From Hordeum vulgare subsp. vulgare (lineage: Eukaryota; Streptophyta; Magnoliopsida; Poales; Poaceae), in contig NC_058518.1 in NCBI RefSeq assembly GCF_904849725.1, forward strand, positions 322,670,581 through 322,734,580: a stretch of 64,000 nucleotides of DNA. Reading direction: 5' to 3'. Made by a program: the position numbers and the translations under genes. Numbering within the stretch: the stretch's first letter is position 1; the number at the start of each line of letters is the position of its first letter. This document shows positions 12,531 to 23,960 of this stretch, piece after piece. The notes beneath the pieces were generated by a model. The model saw nothing but the letters and a program-made list of their open reading frames with translations. It had not been told where the DNA came from and made no database searches.

Positions 12531-13268
12531 ATGGCCATCATCAAGTGCTCCTTTGATCTCCATCACCAAAGCTCCGGCATGATCTTCTTGTCACCGGCGC
12601 CACACCATGATCCCCATCATCATGATCTCCATAATCGTGCCGCCATCGAGGTTGTCGTGTGTGCTATGCTATTACTACTAAAGCTACGTCCTAGCAATAT
12701 AGTAAACGCATCTGCAAACACAAACGTTAGTTTAAAGACAACCCTATGCCTCCTGCCGGTTGCCGTAGCATCGACGTGCAAGTCGATATTAACTATTACA
12801 ACATGATCATCTCATACATCCAATATATCACATCACGTCGTTGGCCATATCACATCACAAGCATACCCTGCAAAAACAAGTTAGACGTCCTCTAATTGTT
12901 GTTGCATGTTTTACGTGGTTGCCATGGGTATCTAGTAGGATCGCGTCTTACTTACGCAAACACCACAACGGAGATGTATTAATTGCAATTTTGCCCCTCT
13001 CCAAGGACCTCCTTGGTCAAATTCGATTCAACCAAAGTTGGAGAAACCGACACTCGCGAGTCATCTTTGAGAAACGGGGTTTCTCGTAGCGATGAAACCA
13101 GTCTCTCGTAAGCGTACGAGTAATGTCGGTCCGAGCCGCTTCGATCCAACAATACTGCGGAATCAAGAAAAGACTAAGGAGGGCAGCAAATCGCACATCA
13201 CCGCCCACAAAACGTTTTGTGTTCTACTCGAGATGACATATACGCATGAACCTAGATCATGATGCCAC
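12531..13268 (-). other. C 5' untranslated leader and primer-binding site
   Basis: Region between the 5' LTR and gag. The bases next to the LTR on the minus strand read GTGGCATCATGATC; the primer site TGGCATCA (13260-13267) resembles the initiator-Met site TGGTATCAGAGC used by many copia elements. No ORF is supported in the rest; a plus-strand frame of about 90 codons at 12531-12806 is antisense to the leader and has no recognisable domain. Confidence 0.65.
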
Positions 13269-15115
13269 TGTTCGGGAACGTCGCAAGGGAAACAAAAAAT
13301 TTCCTACGCGTACGAAGACCTATCATGGTGATGTCCATCTACGAGAGGGGATTTCCGATCTACGTACCCTTGTAGATCGCACAGCAGGAAGCGTTAGTAA
13401 ACGTGGTTGATGTAGGGGAACGTCCTCACGTCCCTCGATCCGCCCAGCGAACCGTCCCACGAACCGTCCCGCGATCCGTCCCACGATCCGCTCCGATCTA
13501 GTGCCGAACGGACGGCACCTCCGCGTTCAGCACACGTACAGCTCGACGATGATCTCGGCTTTCTTGATCCAGCAAGACAGACGGAGAGGTAGATGAGTTC
13601 TTCGGCAGCGTGACGGCGCTCCGGAGGTTGGTGGTAATCTTATTCCAGCAGGGCTCCGCCCGAGCTCCGCAGAAACGCGATCTAGAGCAAAAATCGGGGA
13701 GGTATGTGGTCGGGCTGCCGTGGCAAAGTTGTCTCAAATCAGCCCTAATACCTTAGTATATATAGGAGGGAGGGGAGGGACCTTGCCTTGAGGCTCAAGG
13801 AGCCCCAAGGGGTCGTCCAAAGTGGGGGGAGGAGGATTCCTCCTCCAATCCTAGTCCAACTAGGATTGGAAGGTGGAGTCCTTCTCTATTTTCCCACTTC
13901 TCCTTTTTTTTCTTATCTCTTTGATTTTCTTTCTCTCCTGTGCAGGGGCCTTCTTGGGCTTTCCCACCAGCCCACTCAGGACTGATTCGGCACCCCTAAG
14001 GCCTATGGGCTTCCCCGGGGTGGGGTCCACCACCCCCCCCCCCCAGTGAACATCTTGAACCCATTCGTCACTCCCGGTACATTCTCGGTAATGCCGAAAA
14101 CTTTCAGATAATCAAATGAGGTCATCCTATATATCAATATTCGTCTCTGGACCATTCTGGAAACCCTCATGACGTCCGTGATCTCGCAGGACTCCGAACA
14201 ACATTCAATAACCAACCATATAACTCAAATACACATAAAACATCGTCGAACCTTAAGTGTGCAGACCCTGCGGGTTCGAGAACTATGTAGACATGACCCG
14301 AGAGACTCCTTGGTCAATATCCAATAGCGGGACCTAGATGCGCATATTGGATCCTACATATTCTCCGAAGATCTTATCGGTTTAACCTCAATGTCAAGGA
14401 TTCATATAATCCTGTATGTCATTCCCTTTGTCCTTCGGTATGTTACTTGCCCGAGATTCGATTGTCGGTATCCGCATACCTATTTCAATCTCGTTTACCG
14501 GCAAGTCTCTTTACTCATTCCATAATACAAGATCCCGTGACATACACTAAGTCACATTGCTTGCAAGGCTTGTGTGTGATGTTGTATTAACGAGTGGGCC
14601 CCGAGATACCTCTCCGTCACATGGAGTGACAAATCCCAGTCTTGATCCATACTAACTCAACGGACACCTTCGGAGATACCTATAGAGCATCTTTATAGTC
14701 ACCCAGTTACGCTGTGACGTTTGATACACACAAGGCATTCCTCCGGTGCCAATGAGTTATATGATCTCATGGTCATAGGAATAAATACTTGACACTCAGA
14801 AAAACAGTAGCAACAAAATGACACGATCAACATGCTACGCTCATTAGTTTGGGTCTAGTCCATCACATGATTCTCCTAATGATGTGATCCCGTTATCAAG
14901 TGAAAACACTTGCCTATGGTCGGGAAACCTTGACCATCTTTGATCAACCAGCTAGTCAACTAGAGGCTTACTAGGGACAGTGTTTTGTCTATGTATCCAC
15001 ACAAGTATTGTGTTTCCAATCAATACAATTATAGCATGGATAATAAACGATTATCATGAACAAAGAAATATTATAATAACTAATTTATTATTGCCTCTAG
15101 GGCATATTTCCAACA
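13269..15115 (-). repeat. C 5' LTR
   Basis: 1847-bp LTR matching 6434-8274 throughout, with the TATA-like TATATATA at 13757-13764 and the same C run near 14033-14044. It ends TTTCCAACA at 15115 followed by the TSD CGGAA. A plus-strand frame that starts in this LTR near 14980 and runs into D gag is a chance antisense overlap. Confidence 0.92.
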
Positions 15116-15120
15116 CGGAA

Positions 15121-15684
15121 TTCCCGCTTCTTCATGGTCATCATTCTGGGAGGAATGTGAGCAACGCGGAACCCATCTTTGAACATAGCCCAAGTGATGA
15201 CTTGCCCTGCTCGCATGATCTGAAATCCATCCCACCAAGCTCTCGTTGTGCCTCCGAGACAGTGAGAAGCATAGAGTACTTTCTCACGATCATCAGTGCA
15301 TTTGACCAGCGCGAGGAGGTCTTCCATAGTACGGATCCAGTCATCATCATTCAGTGGTTCAGTCGTCTCCGTGAATATGGGTGGCGTAGTTCGCATGAAC
15401 TCAGAGAGAGTAGAGTGACCATTGTCATTCCCGTTTTGCGGCGGGTTGTTCACCAAGACTTGAGCCAGCTGCTGAATAGCGGCATTATTGGCTTGACGTT
15501 CCTCTCGGAGAGCTTGAAGGAACTGAGCCATAGTCAAGCTTTCAGGAGGAGGTGATGGCGGTGGAACATCGTCTTGCTGCTCGTGGTGATCACCAGCTTG
15601 AGCTTCCCCTCCGATTCCGTGCTGCTGATGTGAAGAGGCGGAGCCGGGTTTGCCGAAGGTGCTGGTGCGAGTCGCAATCACCAT
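15121..15684 (-). pseudogene. D gag, N-terminal part
   Basis: Minus-strand frame starting at ATG 15682-15684 (MVIATRTSTFGKPG). It contains a proline-rich stretch DDVPPPSPPPES (about residues 38-49), then a gag core with PPIFTETTEPLNDDDWIRTM and ARAWWDGFQ-like TTRAWWDGFQIM. Element E's gag has the parallel [15 protein letters not shown] and NLWWENF. The frame ends at C's target duplication (15116-15120) and resumes beyond C at 6428. The ATG is immediately preceded on the minus strand by CCCCTGGCAG|G, a splice-acceptor-like sequence, and element E's gag starts with the same CAGGATGGTG. Confidence 0.85.
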
Positions 15685-16015
15685 CCTGCCAGGGGAGTAG
15701 ACAGGTCAATTTTCCGAACTGGCCGAAATCATGAGGGATGATGCTCTAGTAAAGAGGGGTCTGGTGTTGTGCTAGTGTGAAATTTTTAAACCAAAGATTT
15801 TTGGAAAAGTTAACGCATTAGATTAAAACAAGCGATGTAGTCGCTCACAAGCTGCCTAAGGCAGAATGCGACTTGCATCCAACATGCTTACACAACATTC
15901 ATGGTTCACATGAACCGATACATGAACTCCTACGCGCGGGGAGAAGCTCCTAATTGCCTACGTCATAATACTAAGCGACGGGTTGCATGGTCTCATAAGC
16001 GGGTTCTGCGGGATC
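15685..16015 (-). other. D spacer between pre-gag ORF and gag
   Basis: About 330 bases with no ORF on the minus strand. Near the gag end it holds a pyrimidine-rich acceptor-like tract; a possible donor GTAAGC lies about 200 bases upstream of it on the minus strand (about 15880). I see no other feature. Confidence 0.45.
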
Positions 16016-16739
16016 TTAGTCTTCATCTTCATCTTCATTAGTACTTCCCTCCTTTAAAGGGGTAGGAGAAGGAAGCGGTCCATCACGGCGTCTCTTGGTT
16101 GGTGAGGCAGCGAAGAGTTTGGTGTACTCTTCCACGGTCACGCGGCGACTCTAAATAGGAGTGGCCTGAAGCAGTGGTACTCCTCCTCGAAAAGCAATGC
16201 CTGATTGTCCTTCGGGTGCTCCTTCCTTCTTCACCTTGCGGTTCTTCATCTTCTCCATGCGGAGTAGATCCTTGATTTGGTGTAGCTCTTGGAGAATCTT
16301 TTTTGACTCCTTGATCAAAGGTCCGTCAAAGTGTCGGAGGAGAGGCTGAAGTAGGTCTGAAACCTTAGTGGTATCCCATCCTCAGAAGATGGGTTGAGTG
16401 TCCAACTCCCGTCTAGCCCATCCTTAACAAAAGGCAGGTGACGAGTAGCTGGCTCGTTAGCCATCTCAGGAAGGATGTCGCGGAGACGCACGAGCGCCTC
16501 TCGTGCGGCTGTCTCCATTGCCAACATCAGATCCTCCATCTGTGCTCCTTCAAAGAACCAGCTAGTCGGGAGTCATTAGCCTTCACTATCACATCCACGT
16601 GATACTCCTTAGTGTCGGTGTTGACCCAGTGCTTGTGGTAGAGGAAGATGGGCGTGCGGAATACTTCGCACTTCTCGAGGCTATCACCCAAAAGTAGGGG
16701 AAAGCTCGTCTCCAGAAGCATCTTAGGTACGTCGGCCAT
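16016..16739 (-). pseudogene. D pre-gag ORF, unknown function
   Basis: A sense ORF between the primer site and gag, starting at ATG 16737-16739 (MADVPKMLLETSFPLLLGD). The frame shifts near 16540 into one reading MEDLMLAMETAAREALVRL. After a further shift a lysine-rich helix-like stretch follows (KKILQELHQIKDLLRMEKMK, about 16210-16300), then a basic SPTKRRRDG patch and an acidic NEDEDED tail ending at 16016. The reconstructed length of about 240 codons is close to the 257-codon ORF in the same place in element E. Both share a mid-protein alanine/leucine-rich helix after a short strand-like segment, but sequence identity is weak. I do not recognise a domain. The ATG follows TTGTAG, an acceptor-like end. 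Confidence 0.55.
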
Positions 16740-16839
16740 CTACAATATGTAGAGGAGAGGGTTAGAAAGTTTTTAGTGGGTGCAGAATCTCTGGTTATGG
16801 TCTATGTGCACTAGTCGTCTCGGCCATCGTCCATGCTAC
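16740..16839 (-). promoter_or_regulatory. Putative intron in D 5' leader
   Basis: On the minus strand the sequence runs from TAG|GTAGCA (donor GT at 16838-16839) to CCTCTCCTCTACATATTGTAG directly before the pre-gag ATG. The 100-bp length, pyrimidine-rich 3' part and AG end fit a small plant intron. This is a sequence reading only. Confidence 0.35.
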
Positions 16840-16863
16840 CTAAGGCTTCCTACAGTCAGGATG

Positions 16864-16875
16864 GCTCTGGTACCA
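16864..16875 (-). other. D primer-binding site (initiator-Met type)
   Basis: TGGTACCAGAGC on the minus strand, one mismatch from TGGTATCAGAGC, four bases from the LTR edge at 16880. It fixes the right LTR as the 5' LTR of D. Confidence 0.8.
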
Positions 16876-16879
16876 GCTC

Positions 16880-19800
16880 TGTGGGGACCCTGACTTACGA
16901 GTCGAGATCGCCGAATTTACGTGCTCAATGATCCCAGAGATCAATGCTCACCGAACACACATATACTACATAATAAGAGTCTTACATCCAAGTACCGAAT
17001 TATTACATCACGTGACCGAATGGTCAAGTTCACAAGGTAGGGCCTATAAGGCCAAATCACACTGGTACAACTAGTAGCGGAAATCATAGGGCTAAGCGGG
17101 TGCCCATGCCATCAGCCTACACCAACACGCATTCTGACTGGGAAGCGTCCTAGTTCGCAGGGGCGTCTCCGAAGACGTACTCATCTCCAAACTCCGGTCC
17201 TTCCATGGCTGGTCAATAATATAACTAGTGGCAAGCCAATGAGTACTTTTGAATGTACTCACAAACAGCCCATAATATGAACAATTTAAGTGAAGCATAA
17301 CAATAACATGCTTCTTTGGTGGATAACTCTTGGTGGTAAATAAACATGATCACAGTTATGCATCATAAGTTAAGAACTACTTTTGAAGAACAGGTTACAG
17401 ATATCAATATATCTATCGAGGGCTGAACTATCCGGGTTCACCCTATATGCCAAGTCACAAAACTTGGCCATATCATTACTTCCATAATAACACCGTATAA
17501 CACATACACACACACACTTGGTTTATGCGGGAACAACTAGACGTAGTTTAAGCAGCACCACCCAACTGTCCTTGATCATGGACACGGCTATTCGAATAGG
17601 TTTACACTCTAGAGAGGTAGTACGCTGGACCCACAAGATCCGGGAAACTTCCGTGTCAACCACGACTCGCGGTATATAACATACCCGAGGTAAGTACCCG
17701 ATCAATGCCTTTCCCCTGACGATACTAGACAAAGAGGTCCACTCGATTGGTACCCAACCCACATGTTGTACGTCTTACGAGAACCGACTCTGGATAGTAT
17801 CAACCATGCGGGGACCAACGGTGTGCCTGGAACACCTAAAAACGGCATAGTCGCCCTACCTAGCACGACCCCATCACGAGAGTGACCACACATCACTCAT
17901 GCCACTAGTAATGTGGCTCTTTGCTAGCACCGAGCAGAGTAATCAATATAGCCCTGTCCCATAAGGGGTAACGTGGTCGTACATGTAAGGTTGGGACGGT
18001 CGACACATCATAAATCTATTCCCATTTCCGAAACCATACTCATACAAATACCCGGTGCACCACTTCACCAAAACTAGCCACCTAACTCATCATCACCCTC
18101 GGGCATTAGTGGCACCTGATGGGGTTTTCATAAATCTTTGATTTATACCAACAACATGCTCATGCTAATATTACTCTAACTTTACTTGTCGACATGATAT
18201 TAGCATGACCCTCTTAGGTGGTAGGATCAAGCTCAATGCATGTGCTCCGGAGGAGCCATCGGTAACATCACTTCAATGATTTACCGGCACTTATGATCAT
18301 ATGCAACAGAAATATCTGCTACACTAGCATGCAATATAATACATGCCCAGTCATGGTCAAAGGGTTGCTTGCCTTGGTCAGCTAGGTATCCGGGGTCTTT
18401 GAGGTCTTCCGCTCCGATTCCCTCGTCACACGGATTTTCTATCATCTCAAAAGATGAAATAAGATTAGCTCACTCCAAAATAAATCATAAAGTCATTTTA
18501 AAAATGATGGTTATTTCTGATAAATCTAGGTTGTTATTTTAAAAATATTTGCCTCTGATTCCAATGAAGGAATATTTTTAAAATCAACTAAACAGAAGCA
18601 AAACTATTCCAATTTAATCCTTTTTATTATTATAAAACAGAATAGTTGCTACAAAAACTCAACCAATGGTTTCATTAAATACTACATATTCTTAGAAGAA
18701 TAATAATGGAAAATTTATATTTTTACACTCCTTAAATCTTTTTATAAAAATCTTTGAAAATCCAGTTTTTAAAATAAAGAAAAAGGGCTACAGCCCCTGG
18801 CCTACCTCGGCATCGGACTGGGTCGGCCCAAAGGCCAGCCAGCTAGCGTGCCCAGGCGCACGCGGTGTCAGGTTTGAACCTGACGTGCGGGCCCCTGCGT
18901 TCAACGGCTGCGGGCAACGAGAGGGAGAGAGATGGGCCACCAACAGGTGGGGCATACCCGTCGGGGTCGTCTCCTACCTTTGGCCACAGAGGATGAGGAG
19001 CATGCCGGCGTGGCTACCGACGTCCTCGGGCCCCAACGAAGACGGGAATGGGTCCGGCTCGTCGTCGCCTACCTGTTGGTGGTCGGAACAACGACAGAGA
19101 GGCTCAAGTTCACCGGCGACGAGGAGGTCACAACGGAGGAATTTCGGGCGAAGGTCGAGAGGGTAGCTACGGACACGGATTAGCTTGGGAAATTTGGGGG
19201 AAAGCTCCCTGAGGTCAAGGGGAGGGGTTTGCTGGGCGGAGGGATGCAGGAGTCGTCGTGTAGCCGGAGATCGACCGGAGCTCCGTGGCGGAGGGGCCTC
19301 GGTCGATCAAGAGCACCGGGGCTCTGCTCGCTTGCTGAGGTGGCTAGGGAGGTGCTAGAGGTCGCTGTGATGGTGTATGAAGGGTGCTGGTGACTCACCG
19401 TGGCGCGCATGGGGGTGCGGAGAGGAGCTGGGGTCGAACCACGGTCTCAGGACGTGGTTTTGGACAGACAGGGCTCACTTCGCGGAAGGGAGAGAGACGA
19501 TAGACGAGCATCCATGGCCGCACAACCCTGGTCGGTTCTGGTGCGTGCGGGCACGCGTCGAACAAGCTCTAGCGCGGGAGAGGAGGTGCCCTGATGGTCG
19601 CATGATGTAGAGGGGTTGTCGGGGAAGAAGTTGGACACCTCGGGGGAGGCTCGAACTGGCCGAGGGTGTCACCCCCACATTGGAGTTCTCTGTAGAGCGC
19701 CCAGAGCGGAGTTTTGGCATGCCACGACATGCTGGCGTGCTCTGAGGTGCTTTGGACGTGTCTAGCATGTCCTAGGCACTGGCTGGGATGAGGCAAGTCG

Positions 19801-20997
19801 TTGTAGTCCCGTGGGAGCTTCAGCTGGTCAAGGGAGACAAGAGAAACAAGTGATGTCAGCTTTGAGCTAAAGCTTAGAATGAGGATTTTGGCATTTCTAC
19901 TTTGAACCAGAGAGGGGCCAGTTGGCTGGGGCTGGGCATTGATACTGGCCACCTAATCTGAGAGTTTGGGGCAAAGGGGTTGGGTTTAGCTATGGTTAGA
20001 GGGGCTTTTACCCATCTGTCAGAAGATGCTCGACGGTGGTTTAGGGTGGTTGTACCCCACCACTGGTTCTGCAACTTAACAGGATTGGTTTTGGTGCTAA
20101 AACATGGGGTTTCACCAAGTTTGAGCTCCATTGGACAAGTTTAGCTTTGCAAACTTGAAAACTTCACCTTTTGACCAGATTTGTTCCTTCCAAAGAGAGT
20201 GTGGGCAAACTAAGTCCCACAAATCCCATTTTTCGTGTGGAGCCCTCATTTGAGGTATTAGGCACTCCTGCAAAGTTTCAACATCATTGGACAAACTTTG
20301 CTATGTAGAGTTCCTCTAACTTTAATGTGGACAAAAGGGGTTTTGCAATTATTTGGGGTCCTTAATCACCTTGGATCAAGGTGAAACTTTATGTGGACAC
20401 CAAATATGGCTTAGGGATACCACTAGAATTTTCTAGGAATTTATTGAGAATATTTCCTTTGGAAATATTTTAAAAGGTCAAAACAAACAAAAATGGTATT
20501 CAGGGTTTTACTCAAATAATAATAATATATATAGGGGTTAAAAATCTGATGTATGGAAAATATATGTCCTTCTAATCATCTCCAAATTTAGTCAGATTTT
20601 TGTAAGGCTGAAAAGTATTTTTCCATATAGGAATACCATTTTTGGCCTCAAAAATGGACATGCAAATAAATTAGAAAAATAATTCACAAAACAATTATTT
20701 TGTGGTTTTGGAGTACCAAAATATTACTAGAATCAAATCACCAACTTTGTGTAATAACACTCCTTGCCATCAAGGGCATGTAGTGCAACTCAAAGTAGGG
20801 TTTTACCTTGATCTGAAATCAGAAAAGGTTTTTGGAAACAATTCAATCTTGTGAAATGTGGTTTTTATGATCACATGATCAAGCACACAATCATATAATG
20901 ACAATCATGGCACTCACAACATTAGTTTTGAAAAAGTTTCAATAAGCTCAAGTTTTTGCATTACAAAGAAAGTTGGAAGTGAAAACAGGGTGTGACA
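16880..20997 (-). repeat. D 5' LTR
   Basis: 4118-bp LTR, on the minus strand beginning TGTCACACCCTG and ending GGTCCCCACA. The first ~2.2 kb in plus coordinates match the truncated 3' LTR; the remaining 1.9 kb (19104-20997) has no partner here but ends at the target duplication, and the family length agrees with element E's LTRs (4.1-4.2 kb). The section about 18880-19600 is GC-rich; AT-rich sequence follows to 20990. Several frames of 60-130 codons on both strands are not genes. Confidence 0.8.
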
Positions 20998-21112
20998 GTT
21001 CTTGATCGTTCCCATCGAGTAGCGTGCTAGGCGAGGCTAGGCCGTGATAGATCTTCGTACACGCCCCTGAGTTTGAATACTTAGGGTTTTGCGGAACCCG
21101 AAATCCGACATT
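20998..21112 (+). repeat. B 5' LTR, segment 3
   Basis: Right-hand TSD of D (GTTCT, 20998-21002) then the last ~110 bases of B's LTR, matching the end of the solo LTR (both ...CTTAGGGTTTTG(T/C)GGA(G/A)CCCGAAATC(T/C)GACA). Confidence 0.85.
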
Positions 21113-21180
21113 TTGTGCGCTAGGTAGGGGGCGTGTTAAGGTCTTCTCCGAGCTTCATCTTCCCTAGGCCCGCTGCTCTG
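21113..21180 (+). other. B leader after the 5' LTR
   Basis: Short leader beginning TTTTGTGCGCTAGGTAGGGGG, the position of the primer-binding site. I do not recognise the tRNA from this sequence with confidence. Confidence 0.45.
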
Positions 21181-21227
21181 ATGGCCGGCGCCCAACCAGC
21201 TTCTTCGAGCCTCGTCGAGCTGGCCTC
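21181..21227 (+). pseudogene. B gag-like ORF, first 15 codons
   Basis: Starts ATGGCCGGCGCCCAACCAG (MAGAQPASSSLVELAS) and is cut after 47 bases by element F. The same frame resumes at 31521, after F's right-hand target duplication. The N-terminal MAGAQP with many Ala/Ser is typical of degenerate Triticeae gypsy gag ORFs that I recall, but no conserved gag core is seen. Confidence 0.55.
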
Positions 21228-22765
21228 TGATACGTACATTTTGCATCATGCTTTCATGTTGATATTTATCGCTTTATAGACTGTTAGTATACTTTTTGGT
21301 ACCATACTTATGCCTTTTCTCTCTTATTTTGCAAGGCTTATTTGAAGAGGGAGAATACCGGCGGCTGGAATTCTGGACTGGAAAAGGAGCAAGTCTGAGT
21401 CGTCTATTCTGTGCAACTCCAAATGCCCTGAAAATCAACGTGGAATTTTTTGGGATTATATAAAAAAATATTGGGCGAAAGAAGTGCCAGAGGGGAGCTG
21501 CCAGGGGCCCACAAGCCTGGTGGTCGCGACCTACGCCCCTAGCCGCGGCATCAGGGCTTGTGGGCACCCTGGTGGCCCACTGCCCCCCCCCCCCCTCTTG
21601 TGCTATATGAAGGGTTTCGTCCGGAAAAAAATCAGAGCGGAGCTTTTTCGTGGATTCTCCGCCGCCACAAGGCGGAACTTGAGCAAAACCAATCTAGAGC
21701 TCTGGCAGGACGATCCTGCCGGGGAAACTTCCCTCCCGAAGGGGGAAATCGTCGCCATCGTCATCACCAACACTCCTCTCATTGGAGGGGACTCGTCACC
21801 ATCAACATCTTCATCAGCACCATCTCATCTCCAAACCCTAATTCATCTCTTGTAACCAATATCCGTCTGGCGACTCCGATTGGTACTTGTAAGGTTGCTA
21901 GTAGTGTTGATTACTCATTGTTGTTGATGCTAGTTGGATTACTTGGTGGAAGAGTTTATGTTCAGATCCTTGATGCTACTCATTACACCTCTGATTAGGA
22001 TTATGATTATGCTTTGTGAGTAGTTACTTTTGTTCTTGAGGGCATGGGATAAGTCTTGCTATTAATAGTCATCTGAATTTGGTAATCGTTCGGTATTTTG
22101 ATATGTTGTGTGTTGTCTTTTCCTCTAGTGGTGTTATGTGAATGTCGACTACATAACACTTCACCATATTTGGGCCTAGAGGAAGGCATTGGGGAGTAGT
22201 AAGTAGATGATGGGTTGCTAGAGTGACAGAAGCGTAAACCCCAGTCTATGCGTTGCTTCGTAAGGGGCTGATTTGGATCCACTAGTTTAATGCTATGGTT
22301 AGACGTTGTCTTAATTCTTCTTTCGTAGTGGCGGATGCTTGCGAGAGGGGTTAATCATAAGTGGGATGCTTGTCCAAGTAAGGGCATTACCCAAGCGCTG
22401 GTCCACCCATATATCAAACTATCAAAGTAACGAACGAGAATCATATGAACATGATGAAACTAGCATGACAGAAATTCCCGTGTGTCCTCGGAAGCGTTTT
22501 TCCTCCTATAAGACTTTGTTCAGGCTTGTCCCTTGCTACAAAAGGGATTGGGCCACTTTGCTGCACCATTGCTACTCTTGTTACTTGTTACTTTTCACTT
22601 GCTACGTCTCACCTCACTACACCATCACTTGTTACCGCTACTTTCAGTGCTTGCAGTTATTACCTTGCTGAAAACCGTTTATCAAAGCCTTCTCGTCCTT
22701 GTTGGGTTCGACACTCTTACTTATCGAAAGGACTACCATTGATACCCTATATGTGTGGGTCATCA
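21228..22765 (+). repeat. F 5' LTR
   Basis: 1538-bp LTR. A foldback of GCCCACAAGCC (21507-21517) with GGCTTGTGGGC (21555-21565) lies upstream of the TATA-like CTATATGA at 21603-21610. A C run occurs near 21583-21596. The plus-strand frames of about 125-145 codons that cover the GC-rich transcribed part are open by chance; both LTR copies carry them with indels. Confidence 0.93.
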
Positions 22766-22777
22766 AGACTCTTTTGG

Positions 22778-22794
22778 GGCGCCATTGCCGGGGA
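22778..22794 (+). other. F primer-binding site (tRNA-Asp type) with splice donor just downstream
   Basis: GGCGCCATTGCCGGGGA, one mismatch from the complement of the plant tRNA-Asp 3' end (GGCGCCGTTGCCGGGGA). Fifteen bases after it is TTTG|GTAAGT (donor GT at 22809-22810), and a second GTAAGG lies at 22822. Element G has GTAAGT in the same relative place. Confidence 0.75.
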
Positions 22795-22871
22795 GTGAAG
22801 CGCCTTTGGTAAGTGGAATTTGGTAAGGAAACATTTATATACTATGCTGAAATTTATTGTCACTTGTCACT

Positions 22872-23960
22872 ATGAAAATTGTTCCTTTGAGGAATTTGTT
22901 CGGGGTATCTTCACCATGAACGAAAGCATGACGAGTTGCTCCTCAACCTAAGGTACCTACTTAAAATATCTTTTATAAAATTCCTTCGGGTATGCTTGAG
23001 AAACTGTTGGCTAATCCTTTTACAGGAGATGGATCATCACATCGAGACTTGCATCTAATCTATGTAGATGAAGTTTGTGGTTTATTTAAGCTTGCAGGTT
23101 TGCCCGAGGATGAGGTAAAGAAGAAAGTATTTCCTTTATCTTTGAAGGATAAGGCGTTGACATGGTATAGGCTATGTGATGATACTGGATCATGGGACTA
23201 CAAACGGTTGAAATTGGAATTTCATCAAAAGTTTTATCCTATGCATTTAGTACATCGTGATCGGAATTATATTTATAACTATTGGCCTCGTGACAGGGAA
23301 AGCATAGCTCAAGCTTGGGGAGGCTTAAATCAATGCTATATTCATGCCCCAATCATGAGCTCTCGAGAGAAATTATCACTCAAAACTTTTATGCTCGGCT
23401 TTCTCATGAAGATCGTACCATGATTGACACTTCCTGTACTCGTTCTTTTATGAAGAAGGATATTGACCACAAGTGGAATTTATTGGAAAGAATCAAACCT
23501 AACTCTAAAGATTGGGAGCTAGAAGAAGGTAAGGAGTCTGGTATGAATTTCCAGTTTGATTGCGTTAAATCTTTTGTTGAAACAAACACTTCTAGAGATT
23601 TTAGCGCTAAGTATGGACTTGACTATGAGATAGTAGCTTCTCTATGTGAATCTTTTGCTGCTCATATTGGTCTTCCCAAAGAGAAGTGGTTTAAGTATCA
23701 TCCTCCTGTAGAAGTCAACATAGTTAAACCCAATCTAGTTGAAGAGAAAGTAATTGCCTATAATGATCCTATTGTTCCTTATGCCTACACTGAGAAACCA
23801 CCTTACCCTGCTAGGAAAAAGGATTATTCTAAAGCTCCAACTGTGATACGTAGGGGTTACATTAGACCACTTGCACCCCCTTAGGAAATTAGAGTTGAAC
23901 CTAGTGTTGCTATTATCAAAGATCTCTTAGCCGAAGACATAGACGGGCATGTTATCAAAT
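22872..23960 (+). pseudogene. F gag, broken
   Basis: Gag of the Athila lineage. The clear part begins with GMLEKLLANPFTGDG (about 22990) and contains LAGLPEDEVKKKVFPLSLKD, then TWYRLCDDTGSWDY and the WPRDRESIAQAW block. An in-frame TAA about 30 bases upstream of 22992 cuts off the N-terminus. A frameshift near 23320-23330 moves the frame; the second frame reads GRLKSMLYSCPNHELSREII. A TAG stop at 23882-23884 interrupts the same frame just before the protease. No zinc knuckle is obvious in this stretch. The product would be the particle shell protein; this copy cannot make a full one. Confidence 0.85.

Larger units (their letters stand above)
6434..15115 (-). mobile_element. Element C: BARE-1/WIS/Angela-group copia retrotransposon, minus strand
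   Basis: Complete 8.7-kb element with exact TSD CGGAA at 6429-6433 and 15116-15120, inserted in the gag of element D. The LTRs are 6434-8274 and 13269-15115. On the minus strand they begin TGTTGGAAATATGCCCTAG and end GTTCCC(G/T)AACA, which I recognise as the BARE/WIS/Angela group. The primer site is at 13260-13267 and the polypurine tract AAGTGGGAGAC lies beside the left LTR (8275-8287), both consistent with minus orientation. The internal 5.0 kb retains protease, integrase, RT and RNase H landmarks in copia order but no long open frame. The LTR pair shows about a dozen differences in the first ~245 bases by eye. Confidence 0.93.
3257..20997 (-). mobile_element. Element D: Ty3/gypsy retrotransposon, minus strand, internally deleted
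   Basis: Bounded by the TSD GTTCT at 3252-3256 and 20998-21002, with ends TGTGGGGACC (3257) and GTGTGACA (20997). The minus orientation is set by the initiator-Met-type primer site beside the right LTR (16864-16875) and by gag and protease on the minus strand. Order along the element: 5' LTR 16880-20997, leader with a pre-gag ORF, gag 15684 to 15121, element C inserted in gag, gag continued 6428 to about 5911, protease start, then an abrupt junction at about 5453 into a truncated 3' LTR. RT, RNase H, integrase and about 1.9 kb of the 3' LTR are missing. The LTR pair differs at many positions (more than 20 in the first ~360 bases by eye), so it is an old insertion. Confidence 0.9.

Noticed and set aside
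14980..15555. 191-codon plus-strand ORF
   Set aside because: Spans the C LTR / D gag junction, antisense to the real gag frame.
21484..21998. Overlapping 123- and 146-codon plus ORFs, repeated at 30199-30665
   Set aside because: Inside the F LTRs, over the foldback and TATA-like region; not conserved in frame between the two copies.
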